A DNA stretch of 64,000 nt from RPQJ01 sp052035645 (GCA_052035645.1 JBPOHK010000171.1:1-64000); one strand, 5' to 3'; positions 9,274 to 17,744 are shown, numbered from the stretch's first letter. Notes: a model not told the origin generated them from the sequence alone. Numbers and translations are program-made.

Positions 9274-10641
9274 CTAGGCCGCCAGCAGCGCGGCGATCTC
9301 CGCGAACGCGCGGTCCAGCGCGTCGACCTGCGCGCCGGCGGTCGCCGGGCAGGTCAGCATCATGTTGTGGAACGGCGCGATCAGGCAGCCGCGATTGAGC
9401 AGCGCGAGGTGGATGGCGCGCTCGAGCGCCGGCGCGTGGGCCGCGTCGGCCTCCGTGCCGTTGCGCAGCGGCCCGGGCGCGCAGACGAACTCGACGCGGG
9501 CGCCGACGCGCGCCACGTGCCACGGCAGGGCGTGCCTCGCGATCGTCGCGCGCAGCCCCGTCGCCAGCCGATCGGCGAGCGCGTCCATGTGCGCGTAGGC
9601 CGCAGGCGTCATCACCTGCTCGAGCGTGGCGCGCATCGCCGCGAGCGCCAGCGCGTTCGCCGACAGCGTCGTGCCCATGCCGGAGTGTCCCGGCGGGGTC
9701 GTCGCCCGCACCGCGTCGAGTCGCGCGGCCACTTCGCCGGTGAGGCCCCAGACGCTGGCCGGCACGCCGCCGGCGACGGGCGTGCCGAGCACGAACAGGT
9801 CGGGCTCCAGGCCGTGCGCGCGGGTGTAGCCGCCGGGACCGGTCGAGATCGTGTGCGTCTCGTCGATGAGCAGCAGCGTGCCGGTCGCGCGGGTGAGTCG
9901 GCGCAGTGCGGCGTGGTAGCCGTCCTCGGGCAGCACCATGCAGCAGTTGGTCATCACGGGTTCGGCGATCACGCACGCGACGTCGCGCGGTGCCAGCGCG
10001 GCCTCCAGGGCGTCGATGTCGTTGAACTCGACGACGCGGGTGAGGGCCGTGAGGTCGGCGGCCTGGCCCAGCAGTCCCTGGCGGTGCACGGGCCGGCCGT
10101 CGACGAGCCGCACGTACGTCTCGTCGACCGTGCCGTGGTAGCAGCCGTTGAAGACGAGCACCTTCGGACGCCCGGTCACCGCGCGCGCGACGCGCAGCGC
10201 GAAGCGGTTCGCATCGGTGGCGGTCGTCGCGATCTGCCACTGCGGCAGCCCGAAGCGCCCGGCGAGCAGCGGGCCGATCGCGAGCGCGTCCTCGGTCGGC
10301 AGCATGTAGGTCAGCCCGCGTTCCGCCTGCCGGCGGATGGCCTCGGCCACCGGCGCGGGGGAGTGGCCGAACATCGAGCCCGTGTCGCCGAGGCAGAAGT
10401 CCGCGTACTCGTTCCCGTCGACGTCGCGCAGGACCGCGCCGCGCGCGTCGGCGACCAGGAACGGGAAGGGCATCGACCAGTCCTTCATCCAGTGCATCGG
10501 CACGCCGTCGTAGAAGCCGGCGATGCCCCGGCCGGTGCCTTCGCGCGAGCGCGCGTGCCGGGCGGCGTAGGCGGCGGACTCGGAGTCGAACAGCGCGGCG
10601 ATGCGCCCGGGCGGTATGCCGCCCGTGTTCTCGTGCGTCAT
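9274..10641 (-). CDS. Class III aminotransferase (GSA-aminomutase-like), catalytic Lys replaced
   Basis: A fold-type I, class III aminotransferase-like protein of 455 residues from the ATG at 10641; an upstream in-frame ATG at 10671 is possible and no clear ribosome-binding site decides. The cofactor-ring Asp is in LLIDETHTIS, and MGTTLSANALALAAM matches the glutamate-1-semialdehyde aminomutase region. The expected Schiff-base lysine segment (LGK followed by a Gly-rich run) reads LGTPVAGGVP, so Thr287 (codon 9781-9783, ACG) stands where Lys should be. The protein may be a non-catalytic relative, have a novel chemistry, or reflect a sequencing error (AAG to ACG). Confidence 0.85.
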   Translation of the reverse strand: MTHENTGGIPPGRIAALFDSESAAYAARHARSREGTGRGIAGFYDGVPMHWMKDWSMPFPFLVADARGAVLRDVDGNEYADFCLGDTGSMFGHSPAPVAEAIRRQAERGLTYMLPTEDALAIGPLLAGRFGLPQWQIATTATDANRFALRVARAVTGRPKVLVFNGCYHGTVDETYVRLVDGRPVHRQGLLGQAADLTALTRVVEFNDIDALEAALAPRDVACVIAEPVMTNCCMVLPEDGYHAALRRLTRATGTLLLIDETHTISTGPGGYTRAHGLEPDLFVLGTPVAGGVPASVWGLTGEVAARLDAVRATTPPGHSGMGTTLSANALALAAMRATLEQVMTPAAYAHMDALADRLATGLRATIARHALPWHVARVGARVEFVCAPGPLRNGTEADAAHAPALERAIHLALLNRGCLIAPFHNMMLTCPATAGAQVDALDRAFAEIAALLAA

Positions 10642-10713
10642 GGTGCTGGACCGGTCGTGCGGGATGCGCACGCCATTGTACGCACGGCCGGCGGGAGGCG
10701 CCGACCCGGCGAT

Positions 10714-11760
10714 TCAGTCCTGTCCGGGCGGCTGCGGCGGGCGGGCGGACGGGTCCACGCGCTCGAGCCAGGTTTCCTTCCAGAACGGGAAGATGGCGCG
10801 CGGGCACATCATGCGCCGGTCGCTGTAGCGACCCTCGCACCAGGCGCCGTCGAGGATCACGCTCTGCTCCTTGAACTCGAGCATCGCGCCCGAGCGCTCG
10901 TCGACGATGCGGCGCACCGGCGAGCGCACGCGGAACACCTTGTTGCAGTGGGGCACTTCCTCGGCGTCGAAGTACATCCCCCGGTTCTTGTTGGTGCGAT
11001 CGAGCGTCGTGAGGATCTCCGCGTACGGCCGCACGCGCACCAGTTCGCCCGGCTGCAGGTTGAGCGGCCGCGACGGCGTCTGCACGCCGGCGGGCACCGA
11101 GCCGCGCAGGCGCGGGTAGGGCGGTCCGCCCGCCAGTTTCTGGAAGGCGTCGTAGACCTGGATCAGCCGGTAGGCGAGCGTCGAGGACAGCGGCTCCACG
11201 CGCTTGATCAGCCCGTACCAGAACACGTACACGGCGCCGTTCACGAGGCGGCGCAGCCCCACGTTGCGCGAGGTGTAGTCCTCGAGGTACTGGCGGAAGT
11301 CCCACCACTTGAGCGGCTCGGTGAACTCCGGCAGCAGCGTGGCCTGGCAGCGGTAGCGCGGCGGCGCCTCGCCCCCTGCATCGACCCGGGTCGCGGCCTG
11401 CAGCTGTCGTTCGGTGCAGCCGGCGCCCGCCGCGGCGGCGGTGCCCTCGCCGGGACGCTTCAGCCAGGCTTCCTTCCAGAAGATCAGGCAGGCAGCCTCG
11501 CAGCCGTCGTGGGCGGCCCCGTCGCAGCGCAGTTCCTTCAGGTGCACGGTGGCCTCGAGGCGCCGGCCGCCCGTGCGGTTGACCGTGTCGCAGGTCTTGT
11601 GGGCCCGGGCCATGACCTCGAAGCGCTGGCCGCAGTAGCGGAGCATCTCCGGCATGAAGGGCAGCCGGTCGAGCCGGCCCTCCGCGTCGAGGGTCGCGAG
11701 GATCTCCTCGCGGCTGCGGACCTCGACCCAGTCGCCGGTACGCAGGCTCACGGGCGGCAC
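10714..11760 (-). CDS. Uncharacterised protein with two tandem Cys-containing repeats
   Basis: I do not know its function. From a GTG at 11760 it has 348 residues; GTG 11751 is an alternative. Two related halves are visible: GDWVEVRSREEILATLD through FWKEAWLKR in the N-terminal half, and GELVRVRPYAEILTTLD through FWKETWLERV in the C-terminal half. Each has scattered cysteines (RYCG, KTCDT, RCDG in the first; HCNK, WCEG, MCPR in the second), which suggests metal binding. Proteins of this type are often encoded near polysaccharide gene clusters, and here the ABC exporter operon starts divergently. No signal peptide or membrane helix is seen. Confidence 0.75.
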   Translation of the reverse strand: MPPVSLRTGDWVEVRSREEILATLDAEGRLDRLPFMPEMLRYCGQRFEVMARAHKTCDTVNRTGGRRLEATVHLKELRCDGAAHDGCEAACLIFWKEAWLKRPGEGTAAAAGAGCTERQLQAATRVDAGGEAPPRYRCQATLLPEFTEPLKWWDFRQYLEDYTSRNVGLRRLVNGAVYVFWYGLIKRVEPLSSTLAYRLIQVYDAFQKLAGGPPYPRLRGSVPAGVQTPSRPLNLQPGELVRVRPYAEILTTLDRTNKNRGMYFDAEEVPHCNKVFRVRSPVRRIVDERSGAMLEFKEQSVILDGAWCEGRYSDRRMMCPRAIFPFWKETWLERVDPSARPPQPPGQD

Positions 11761-12093
11761 CGCGCGGCGTCCCGCGGCAGGAGGGCCGCGCGCAGGCGGC
11801 GGGCGACGGGACGGGCTGGACGAGTCATGCGGCAAAGCTACCGTAACGCCCGCGAACCCGCCAAGCGACGACGGGTCCCGCCGTCGGCAAGGTGTTACCT
11901 GCGTCACTTCACGCCCGGCCGCGGGCGGAGTGTGAGTCGGTTCACCCTGACCCCGGCGGGCCTGTGCGACACTGTTCGCGTCCTCGGCCGCGCTGCCCGT
12001 CCGCCGGCCGGGATTGCGCCTGCGCCGCGTGGAGTGGAAGGAGACGGGCTGGAGCCCGTCGTCGACGGAATCGGACCCGGAGCGTCGCTCGCG
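11761..12093 (+). other. Intergenic region between divergent genes
   Basis: These 333 bases separate the tandem-repeat gene (-) and the ABC permease gene (+). The permease frame is open upstream, and a GTG at 12034 is an alternative start, so part of this stretch could be coding. I looked for sigma-70 promoters in both directions and found no convincing pair of boxes, no strong hairpin with a T-run and no repeat. Confidence 0.6.
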
Positions 12094-12879
12094 ATGACAC
12101 TGCCTTGGCTGGGCGAACTGTGGCGCTACCGGGAACTGCTGTATTTCCTGGCCTGGCGCGACCTCAAGGTCCGCTACAAGCAGGCCGCGCTCGGCGCGGC
12201 CTGGGCGGTCGTTCAGCCGTTCTTCACGATGCTGGTGTTCACCCTCTTCTTCGGCCGGCTGGCGGGCATTCCGAGCGACGGTGTGCCGTACCCGCTGTTC
12301 TCGTTCTGCGGCCTCGCCGCCTGGACCTGCTTTGCCGCCATCCTGGGCCAGGCGGGCAACAGCCTGGTCGCCAATTCGAGCCTGATCACCAAGGTGTACT
12401 TTCCGCGGGTGCTGCTGCCGGCCGCGGCGGCGGCCGGTTGCCTGCTGGACCTCGCCGTCGCGCTGCTGTTCCTCGCCGGGATGATGGTCTATTACCAGGT
12501 CGTCCCGGGCCCGGCGCTGCTGCTGGCGCCGTTGCTGCTGGCCCTGATGGTCGTCCTCGCGCTGGGCGTGAGCATGCTGCTGGCCGCCGTGAACGTGCGC
12601 TTCCGCGACGTCAAGCACGTGATCCCGTTCCTGGTGCAGCTCTGGCTGTTCGTCACGCCGATCATCTACCCGATCTCCTACCTGCCTGCGGACTACCGGC
12701 GCATCGCTGCGCTCAATCCGATGACCGGCATCGTCGAGGGCCTGCGCGCCAGCATCCTCGGGGTCGGCACGCCCGACTGGGGACTGATCTCGGTCTCGGC
12801 CGTGGTCAGCGTGGCGCTGTTCGCCGCGGGGCTCCTCTACTTCCACGGCGCGGAGCGCCGGTTCGCCGATGTGGTCTGA
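12094..12879 (+). CDS. ABC-2 type polysaccharide export permease (Wzm-like)
   Basis: From the ATG at 12094 the protein has 261 residues with six hydrophobic segments. The amphipathic N-terminal stretch YRELLYFLAWRDLKVRYKQ is a hallmark of O-antigen and teichoic acid export permeases. It would form the membrane channel that moves a lipid-linked polysaccharide across the inner membrane, energised by the ATPase encoded 33 bases downstream. An in-frame GTG at 12034 would add 20 residues and bring the N-terminus closer to family length, so the start is uncertain. Confidence 0.9.
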   Translation: MTLPWLGELWRYRELLYFLAWRDLKVRYKQAALGAAWAVVQPFFTMLVFTLFFGRLAGIPSDGVPYPLFSFCGLAAWTCFAAILGQAGNSLVANSSLITKVYFPRVLLPAAAAAGCLLDLAVALLFLAGMMVYYQVVPGPALLLAPLLLALMVVLALGVSMLLAAVNVRFRDVKHVIPFLVQLWLFVTPIIYPISYLPADYRRIAALNPMTGIVEGLRASILGVGTPDWGLISVSAVVSVALFAAGLLYFHGAERRFADVV

Positions 12880-12912
12880 GTCTTGCCGCCCGGTCCGCAC
12901 GCGGAGGCGCCC

Positions 12913-14169
12913 GTGAACGACGTGATCGTCGTCGAACGCCTCTCGAAGCGTTACGACATCGGCGCCCTGCAGCAGCCGACCATGCTGCGCGAGCAGCTCG
13001 CGGCACTGGCCCGGCGCCCCTGGCGCCGCGGGGCGCGCACCGAGGTCGTGCACGCGCTCGACGACGTCTCCTTCCGGGTCGCGAGCGGCGAGATCGTGGG
13101 CATCATCGGCGCGAACGGCGCCGGCAAGAGCACGCTGCTGAAGATCCTCTCGCGCATCACGCATCCGAGCTCCGGACGCGTCCACGTGGCCGGGCGCCTC
13201 GCGGCCCTGCTCGAGGTCGGCACGGGCTTCCACGAGGAGCTGACCGGGCGCGAGAACGTGTACCTGAACGGCTCGATCCTCGGCATGAAGCGCGCGCAGG
13301 TCGACGCCCGGCTGGACGAGATCGTCGAGTTCTCCGGCGTCGAGCGCTTCCTCGATACGCCCATCAAGCGCTACTCGAGCGGCATGCGCCTGCGGCTGGG
13401 ATTCGCGGTGGCCGCCCACCTCGACCCCGACATCCTCGTCGTCGACGAGGTGCTCGCGGTCGGCGACGCGGCCTTCCAGCGCAAGTGCCTGAGCACGATG
13501 GAGGGACTGCGCGGCGGCGGGCGCACGGTGCTGTTCGTGTCGCACAACATGGCGGCGGTCGAGAACCTGTGCACGCGCGCGATCTGGATCGACGCCGGCC
13601 GCCTGCGCGAGGACGGCCCCACGGGCCGCGTCCTGCACGCCTACATGGGCGCCTATGCCGGCGATGCCTCGGGCATGGCCAGCCTGCGCGACTTCCCGGG
13701 CCGCAGCGGCACCGGGGACGTGCGCTACACCGGCATCGAGTTCCTCGATCCGCAGGGCCGTCCGTGCACGCTGCTGCGCGCCGGCGACCCGCTGCGGATG
13801 CGATTCCACTACGAGGCGAGCCGGCCGCTCGCCAACCTGAGCTTCGGGTTCCGGCTGTACGGCGAGATGGGCACGCTGGTCACCGAGACCAGCACCCGCC
13901 TGCACGACATCGAGCTGCCGGCGCTCGCCCCCGGCGAGGGCCGCATCGATCTCGACATCGACGCGCTCAACCTGATGCCCGGCCGCTACTTCCTCACGGT
14001 CGGCGTCACGACGATCGGCGGGCCGGTGCACGACACGCTGCACCATTGCGCCCGTCTCGACGTGGAGCCCGGCCGCGTCTACGGCACCGGCCGCGTCGTC
14101 GACGGACGCCACGGCTTCGTCTTCTTCCCGCAACACTGGGACCTGCAGGGCGTACGCAGTCTTGAATAG
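12913..14169 (+). CDS. ABC transporter ATP-binding protein with C-terminal carbohydrate-binding domain (Wzt-like)
   Basis: I chose GTG 12913 because GGAGG at 12903-12907 sits at the right distance; a TTG at 12883 is also in frame. The 418-residue protein has Walker A GANGAGKST, signature YSSGMRLRLGFAVA, Walker B DILVVDEVLAVGD and the switch His in SHNM. The extra C-terminal domain of about 170 residues (from about residue 245) resembles the Wzt beta-sandwich that recognises the modified end of an O-polysaccharide. Presence of that domain and of a methyltransferase in the same operon suggests a methyl-capped glycan exported after chain completion. Confidence 0.93.
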   Translation: MNDVIVVERLSKRYDIGALQQPTMLREQLAALARRPWRRGARTEVVHALDDVSFRVASGEIVGIIGANGAGKSTLLKILSRITHPSSGRVHVAGRLAALLEVGTGFHEELTGRENVYLNGSILGMKRAQVDARLDEIVEFSGVERFLDTPIKRYSSGMRLRLGFAVAAHLDPDILVVDEVLAVGDAAFQRKCLSTMEGLRGGGRTVLFVSHNMAAVENLCTRAIWIDAGRLREDGPTGRVLHAYMGAYAGDASGMASLRDFPGRSGTGDVRYTGIEFLDPQGRPCTLLRAGDPLRMRFHYEASRPLANLSFGFRLYGEMGTLVTETSTRLHDIELPALAPGEGRIDLDIDALNLMPGRYFLTVGVTTIGGPVHDTLHHCARLDVEPGRVYGTGRVVDGRHGFVFFPQHWDLQGVRSLE

Positions 14170-15058
14170 CAACAGGATCCCGCGGGTCAGCGTCGGGCTG
14201 CCCGTGTACAACGGCGAGCCCTTCCTCGTCCAGGCGCTGGAGGTGCTGCTGTCGCAGACCTTCACGGACTTCGAGCTGATCATCTGCGACAACGCGTCGA
14301 CGGACGGCACGGAGGCGATCTGCCGGGGGTACGCGGCCCGCGATCCGCGCGTCCGCTACCTGCGCCATGCGCGCAACATCGGCGTGAACCGCAACTTCAA
14401 CCACTGCGTCGCCGAGGCGCGCGCGCCGTATTTCCGCTGGGCGGCGTCGGACGACCTGTGCGCGCCGACGCTGCTCGAGAAGCTCGTCGCCGTGCTCGAT
14501 GCGCGCCCGGACGTGGTGCTCGCCTATCCGGGCACGCGCGAGATCGACGAACGCGGCGACACCGTGCGCGACTACTCGGACGGCCTGGGCCTCGAGCAGG
14601 AGGCCCCGCACCAGCGCTTCTCCGCCTGCCTGTGGAAAGTCTACTGGTGCAACCCGCTGTTCGGGCTGTTCCGCACCGAGGTCCTGCGCCGCACCGGCCT
14701 GTTCGTGAACTACTCGAACTCGGACATCGTGCTGCTGTGCGAGGTGCCGCTGCACGGCAAGCTGGTCGAAGTGCCGGAGACGCTCTTCCACCGCCGGGTC
14801 CACTCCGGCATGACCGTGCGCAAGTACCGCACCGCGCACGAGCGCATGGCGATGGGCAACCCGGAACTGGCCGGGCGCCTGACCTTCCCCAACACGCGCT
14901 TCTTCGCCGGCTTCTTCGCCGCCATCCGTCGCAGCGGCCTGCCGTGGCGCGAGCGGATGCTCTGCTATGCTCGGCTCCACATCTGCTGGCGCCGGTGGCG
15001 CGAGCGGCTGTGGGAGGACGTCAGCTACGCCGCGCGGTACATGGTGGGCCGCACGTGA
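14162..15058 (+). CDS. Glycosyltransferase family 2
   Basis: The TTG start at 14162 overlaps the end of the ABC ATPase gene by 8 bases, giving 298 residues. A GT-A domain begins RVSVGLPVYNG and shows CDNASTDGT (nucleotide binding) and AASDD (the DXD-like metal site). The acceptor half includes WCNPLFGLFRTEVLRR. It probably adds one sugar to the glycan exported by the adjacent ABC system. Donor and acceptor cannot be predicted. The first five residues are polar and start use is non-standard, but the overlap favours translational coupling. Confidence 0.9.
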   Translation: MNSNRIPRVSVGLPVYNGEPFLVQALEVLLSQTFTDFELIICDNASTDGTEAICRGYAARDPRVRYLRHARNIGVNRNFNHCVAEARAPYFRWAASDDLCAPTLLEKLVAVLDARPDVVLAYPGTREIDERGDTVRDYSDGLGLEQEAPHQRFSACLWKVYWCNPLFGLFRTEVLRRTGLFVNYSNSDIVLLCEVPLHGKLVEVPETLFHRRVHSGMTVRKYRTAHERMAMGNPELAGRLTFPNTRFFAGFFAAIRRSGLPWRERMLCYARLHICWRRWRERLWEDVSYAARYMVGRT

Positions 15059-15888
15059 AACCCCTCAAGCTCATCACGCACGTGCGCGGCGACGGCGACC
15101 TGCTCGAGGCCTGGCTGCGGCACCACCTGCGCCTCGGCGTCGGCGAGTTCCGGGTCGTCGTGCACGGCCCCGAGGCGGAGAACCGCGAGCTCCACGAGCT
15201 CGCGCGCCGCTACCCGGTCCGCATCGAGGACGCCTACGACGACGAGTTCGACGTGCGCGAGAAGAAGCGGAGGCTCGACCGGCTGCTCGAGGGCCTCGCC
15301 GGCGAGTGGGTGGTGCTGGCCGACAGCGACGAGTTCCTGGAGCTGCCGCTCGGCGGGTTCGGCGCGACGATCCGCCTGCTCGAGTGGGCCGGCGCGGACG
15401 TGCTGTACGCCCCGATGCTGCAGCACCTCAATGCCGACGGCTCCCTGGCCACGCCGCCGCGCATCGACGATCCGTTCGCGGCCCAGCCGCTGTGCTCCGT
15501 CGACCTCTACCGGCGCATGGGCTCGAACGCGTCGCTCAACAAGTACCCGCTGTTCTACTGCCGGCCCGGCACGCGCCTCTCCGACGGCGGCAACCACAAC
15601 CCGCCCGAAGGTTGCGGGCAGGGGACGGCGTCCCTGCGCGGCGTGACGCATCACTTCAAGTTCCGGCAGTGCGTGCTCGAGCGCCTCACGCGCCGGGCCG
15701 ACAGCGCGCACACCTTCCGCCACGAGTCGGTCGGGTTCCTCGGCTACCTGGAGGCCCACGGGGGGCGGCTGCCGACGGAAGGCGCCTTCCCGCATTCGCG
15801 CCGCGAACTGCTCCGCCGCGGCCTGCTGCGCCGGCCCGGGTTCGGCTGGCTGTGGCGCAAGCTCGGCGGCGGGGGGGATGCGTCGTGA
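15055..15888 (+). CDS. Glycosyltransferase family 2-like protein (Glyco_tranf_2_4 type)
   Basis: The GTG start at 15055 overlaps the previous stop (GTGA), giving 277 residues. The N-terminus KLITHVRGDGDLLEAWLRHHLRLGV and the central WVVLADSDEFLELP are typical of the family that contains a DXDEF acidic site in place of a classic DXD. A conserved LNKYPLFYCR and a His-rich THHFKF segment follow. It is probably cytoplasmic and acts on the same glycan as its neighbours. The acceptor is unknown. Confidence 0.82.
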   Translation: MKPLKLITHVRGDGDLLEAWLRHHLRLGVGEFRVVVHGPEAENRELHELARRYPVRIEDAYDDEFDVREKKRRLDRLLEGLAGEWVVLADSDEFLELPLGGFGATIRLLEWAGADVLYAPMLQHLNADGSLATPPRIDDPFAAQPLCSVDLYRRMGSNASLNKYPLFYCRPGTRLSDGGNHNPPEGCGQGTASLRGVTHHFKFRQCVLERLTRRADSAHTFRHESVGFLGYLEAHGGRLPTEGAFPHSRRELLRRGLLRRPGFGWLWRKLGGGGDAS

Positions 15889-16793
15889 GCGGCCTGCCGC
15901 CCCGCGTCTCGGTCGTCGTCTGCACGTACAACCACAGCCAGTCGCTGCTGGGGACGCTCGCGAGCCTGGCGGCCGTCGAGGCGCCGCCCGGGCCCGGCTG
16001 GGAACTCGTGGTCGTCGACAACAACTCCAGCGACGACACGCGCGCGGTCGTCGAGCGGTACTTCCGCGAGTCGCAGGTACGGGGACGCTACGTGTTCGAG
16101 GGCCGGCAGGGCCTCTCGGCCGCCCGCAACTGCGGCATGCGGGCCGCGCGCGGCGAGATCGTCGCATTCACCGACGACGACGTGAAGGTGGGCCCGGACT
16201 GGGTTCGGCGCCTGCAGGAGGCCTTCGACGCCAACCCGGCCGTCGGCATGGTCTGCGGCCGCACCGAGCTCTACCGCGAGACGCTGCACCCGCTCGGCGT
16301 GCGGACCTCTCGCGAGGCGAGACTCTACGTCCACCCGGCGCAGCCCGTCGGCGTGGGCATCGGCAACAACATGGCGATCCGCATGGACGTCGTGCGGCGC
16401 ATCGGCGAGTTCGACGTGACGCTCGGCGCCGGGACGCGCATGGCCGCGGCCGAGGACTCCGACTACATCTACCGCGTGCTGCGGGCCGGCCTGCCCGTGC
16501 TCTACTGCCCGGACGCCGTCGTCTACCACGACCACGACCGGGTGACGGAGGCGCAGGTCCGGCGCATCCAGCTCAACTACCGGCGCGGCTGCGGCGCGCT
16601 CTACGTCAAGCACATCTGGCGCGGCGACGGCTGGGCGTTGCGGCTGTTCTACTGGGAGCTGCGGGACCTCTCCCGCGGCCTCTCCGGCGGACCGCAGGCG
16701 CGACGGGAGGCCTGGCAGTACCTGCGGGCGACCCTGGACGGCGCACGCCTGCGCATCGGCAGCGAAGTGAGGACCTGGCTTGGACGCAACTGA
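15885..16793 (+). CDS. Glycosyltransferase family 2
   Basis: The GTG start at 15885 overlaps the previous stop by 4 bases. The 302-residue protein opens VSVVVCTYNHSQSL and has VVDNNSSDDT, the acceptor-loop GLSAARNCGMRAARGE, the metal site FTDDDV, and AEDSDYIYRVL, which supplies the catalytic base. It is a typical inverting GT-A enzyme for polysaccharide assembly. It is the third glycosyltransferase of the ABC-export operon. Confidence 0.92.
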   Translation: MSGLPPRVSVVVCTYNHSQSLLGTLASLAAVEAPPGPGWELVVVDNNSSDDTRAVVERYFRESQVRGRYVFEGRQGLSAARNCGMRAARGEIVAFTDDDVKVGPDWVRRLQEAFDANPAVGMVCGRTELYRETLHPLGVRTSREARLYVHPAQPVGVGIGNNMAIRMDVVRRIGEFDVTLGAGTRMAAAEDSDYIYRVLRAGLPVLYCPDAVVYHDHDRVTEAQVRRIQLNYRRGCGALYVKHIWRGDGWALRLFYWELRDLSRGLSGGPQARREAWQYLRATLDGARLRIGSEVRTWLGRN

Positions 16794-17541
16794 CACACCC
16801 GCCCACGACCGGGAATCGGAAGATTTCTGGAACCAGTGGAACCGCGACTGGCGTTTCCGCAGCGACATCGACCCGTTCATGCGCCGCCAGCTGGAGATCG
16901 TGGCCGAGGTGGCGCGCGCCGAGAACCTGCGCGACGCCCGCATCCTGGGCTTCGGCTGCGGGACCGGCTGGATGGAAAACAGCCTCGTCGGCTGCGGCGA
17001 GATCTGGGGCACCGACCTCTCCCCGGAGGCGATCGCCGAGGGCCAGCGCCGCTACCCGCAGCTGAACCTGCGCTGCTGCGATTTCCTGCGCGAGGCGCTG
17101 CCCGGTCCGTTCGACCTCGTGCTCAGCTCCGACTCGCTGGTGCCGATGGCGGACCACGCGGAGTGCATCCGGCGCGTCGCCGAACTGGTGCGCCCGGGCG
17201 GCGTGTTCCTGCTGATGACGCAGAACCCGTTCGTGTGGTCGCGCCGGTCCCGGTTCCGCCCGGTGCCGAGCGGCATCCCCCACCCGACGCCGGACACCTG
17301 GCCCACGCGGGCCCGCGTCGAGGCGCTGCTGCAGCCCGCGTTCTCGATCGAGCGCTGCTTCACCTTCGAGCCCGGCGGCGACCAGGGCCTCCTGTGGTGG
17401 GTCGAGAACGAGTCCGTGCGGCGGGTGGCCCACGGCCTGCTCGGCGAGTACCGCTGGCGCCGGCTGCTGGAACGGGCCGGGCTGGGGCGCGAGCTGGTGT
17501 TCGTCGCGCGGCGGCGCCGGGACCCGCCGGGCGCGGGTTGA
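16780..17541 (+). CDS. Class I SAM-dependent methyltransferase
   Basis: The TTG start at 16780 overlaps the upstream glycosyltransferase gene by 14 bases, giving 253 residues. Motif I is ILGFGCGTGW, followed by GTDLSPEAI (acidic residue for the ribose), CDFLREALPGPFDLVLSS and VRPGGVFLLMTQN. No membrane segment is seen. As the last gene of the exporter operon it may methylate the glycan, perhaps as the terminal cap read by the Wzt-like domain; that link is inference. Its stop codon lies within the trp promoter. Confidence 0.88.
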   Translation: MDATDTPAHDRESEDFWNQWNRDWRFRSDIDPFMRRQLEIVAEVARAENLRDARILGFGCGTGWMENSLVGCGEIWGTDLSPEAIAEGQRRYPQLNLRCCDFLREALPGPFDLVLSSDSLVPMADHAECIRRVAELVRPGGVFLLMTQNPFVWSRRSRFRPVPSGIPHPTPDTWPTRARVEALLQPAFSIERCFTFEPGGDQGLLWWVENESVRRVAHGLLGEYRWRRLLERAGLGRELVFVARRRRDPPGAG

Positions 17542-17566
17542 CGGTCCCGCGGCGCCCGTGGATACT
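17538..17566 (+). promoter_or_regulatory. Sigma-70-type promoter of the trp operon
   Basis: TTGACG at 17538-17543 and GATACT at 17561-17566 are separated by exactly 17 bases. The predicted start of transcription, about 7 bases further, falls near 17573, only 2-4 bases before the leader peptide ATG. The -35 box overlaps the stop codon of the methyltransferase gene. Confidence 0.7.
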
Positions 17567-17575
17567 GGCCGCGAG

Positions 17576-17626
17576 ATGAACACGAACCCGACCCTCGACC
17601 TTCGCTGGTGGTGGTGCCACTCATAA
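17576..17626 (+). CDS. trpL: trp operon leader peptide
   Basis: A 16-codon frame reading MNTNPTLDLRWWWCHS. Three consecutive Trp codons at 17606-17614 lie just before a mutually exclusive hairpin pair and a terminator, the classic arrangement in which ribosome stalling at Trp codons senses charged tRNA-Trp. No Shine-Dalgarno sequence fits, because the predicted transcript starts only a few bases before the ATG. The peptide may therefore be translated from a leaderless mRNA, as described for Sinorhizobium meliloti trpL. Confidence 0.9.
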   Translation: MNTNPTLDLRWWWCHS

Positions 17627-17704
17627 GGAGTGGGGCCGGACGCGCTCGTCTCGTTCGCAGGAATCCAGGACCCATCTCCGCGAGCCGCCGGGGGTGGGTT
17701 TTTT
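17627..17704 (+). terminator. trp attenuator (antiterminator and intrinsic terminator)
   Basis: The terminator stem pairs CCCATCTCC (17671-17679) with GGGGGTGGG (17690-17698) around a 10-base loop, then six Ts at 17699-17704. The same left arm can instead pair with GGAGTGGG (17627-17634), with one bulged T, to form an antiterminator. A third hairpin, CCACTC (17617-17622) with GAGTGG (17628-17633), overlaps the leader stop codon and would block the antiterminator when the ribosome finishes translation. All three structures are directly visible; regulation by tryptophan is inferred from them. Confidence 0.88.
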
Positions 17705-17744
17705 GTTGTCCGTCCCCGGGTCCTCGCGACAAGGGGAGCCGTGT

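Noticed and set aside
17694..17744. N-terminal extension of TrpE from an in-frame GTG at 17694
   Set aside because: That GTG lies inside the attenuator terminator stem and has no ribosome-binding site; GTG 17745 has AAGGGGAG at ideal spacing and the standard family N-terminus.
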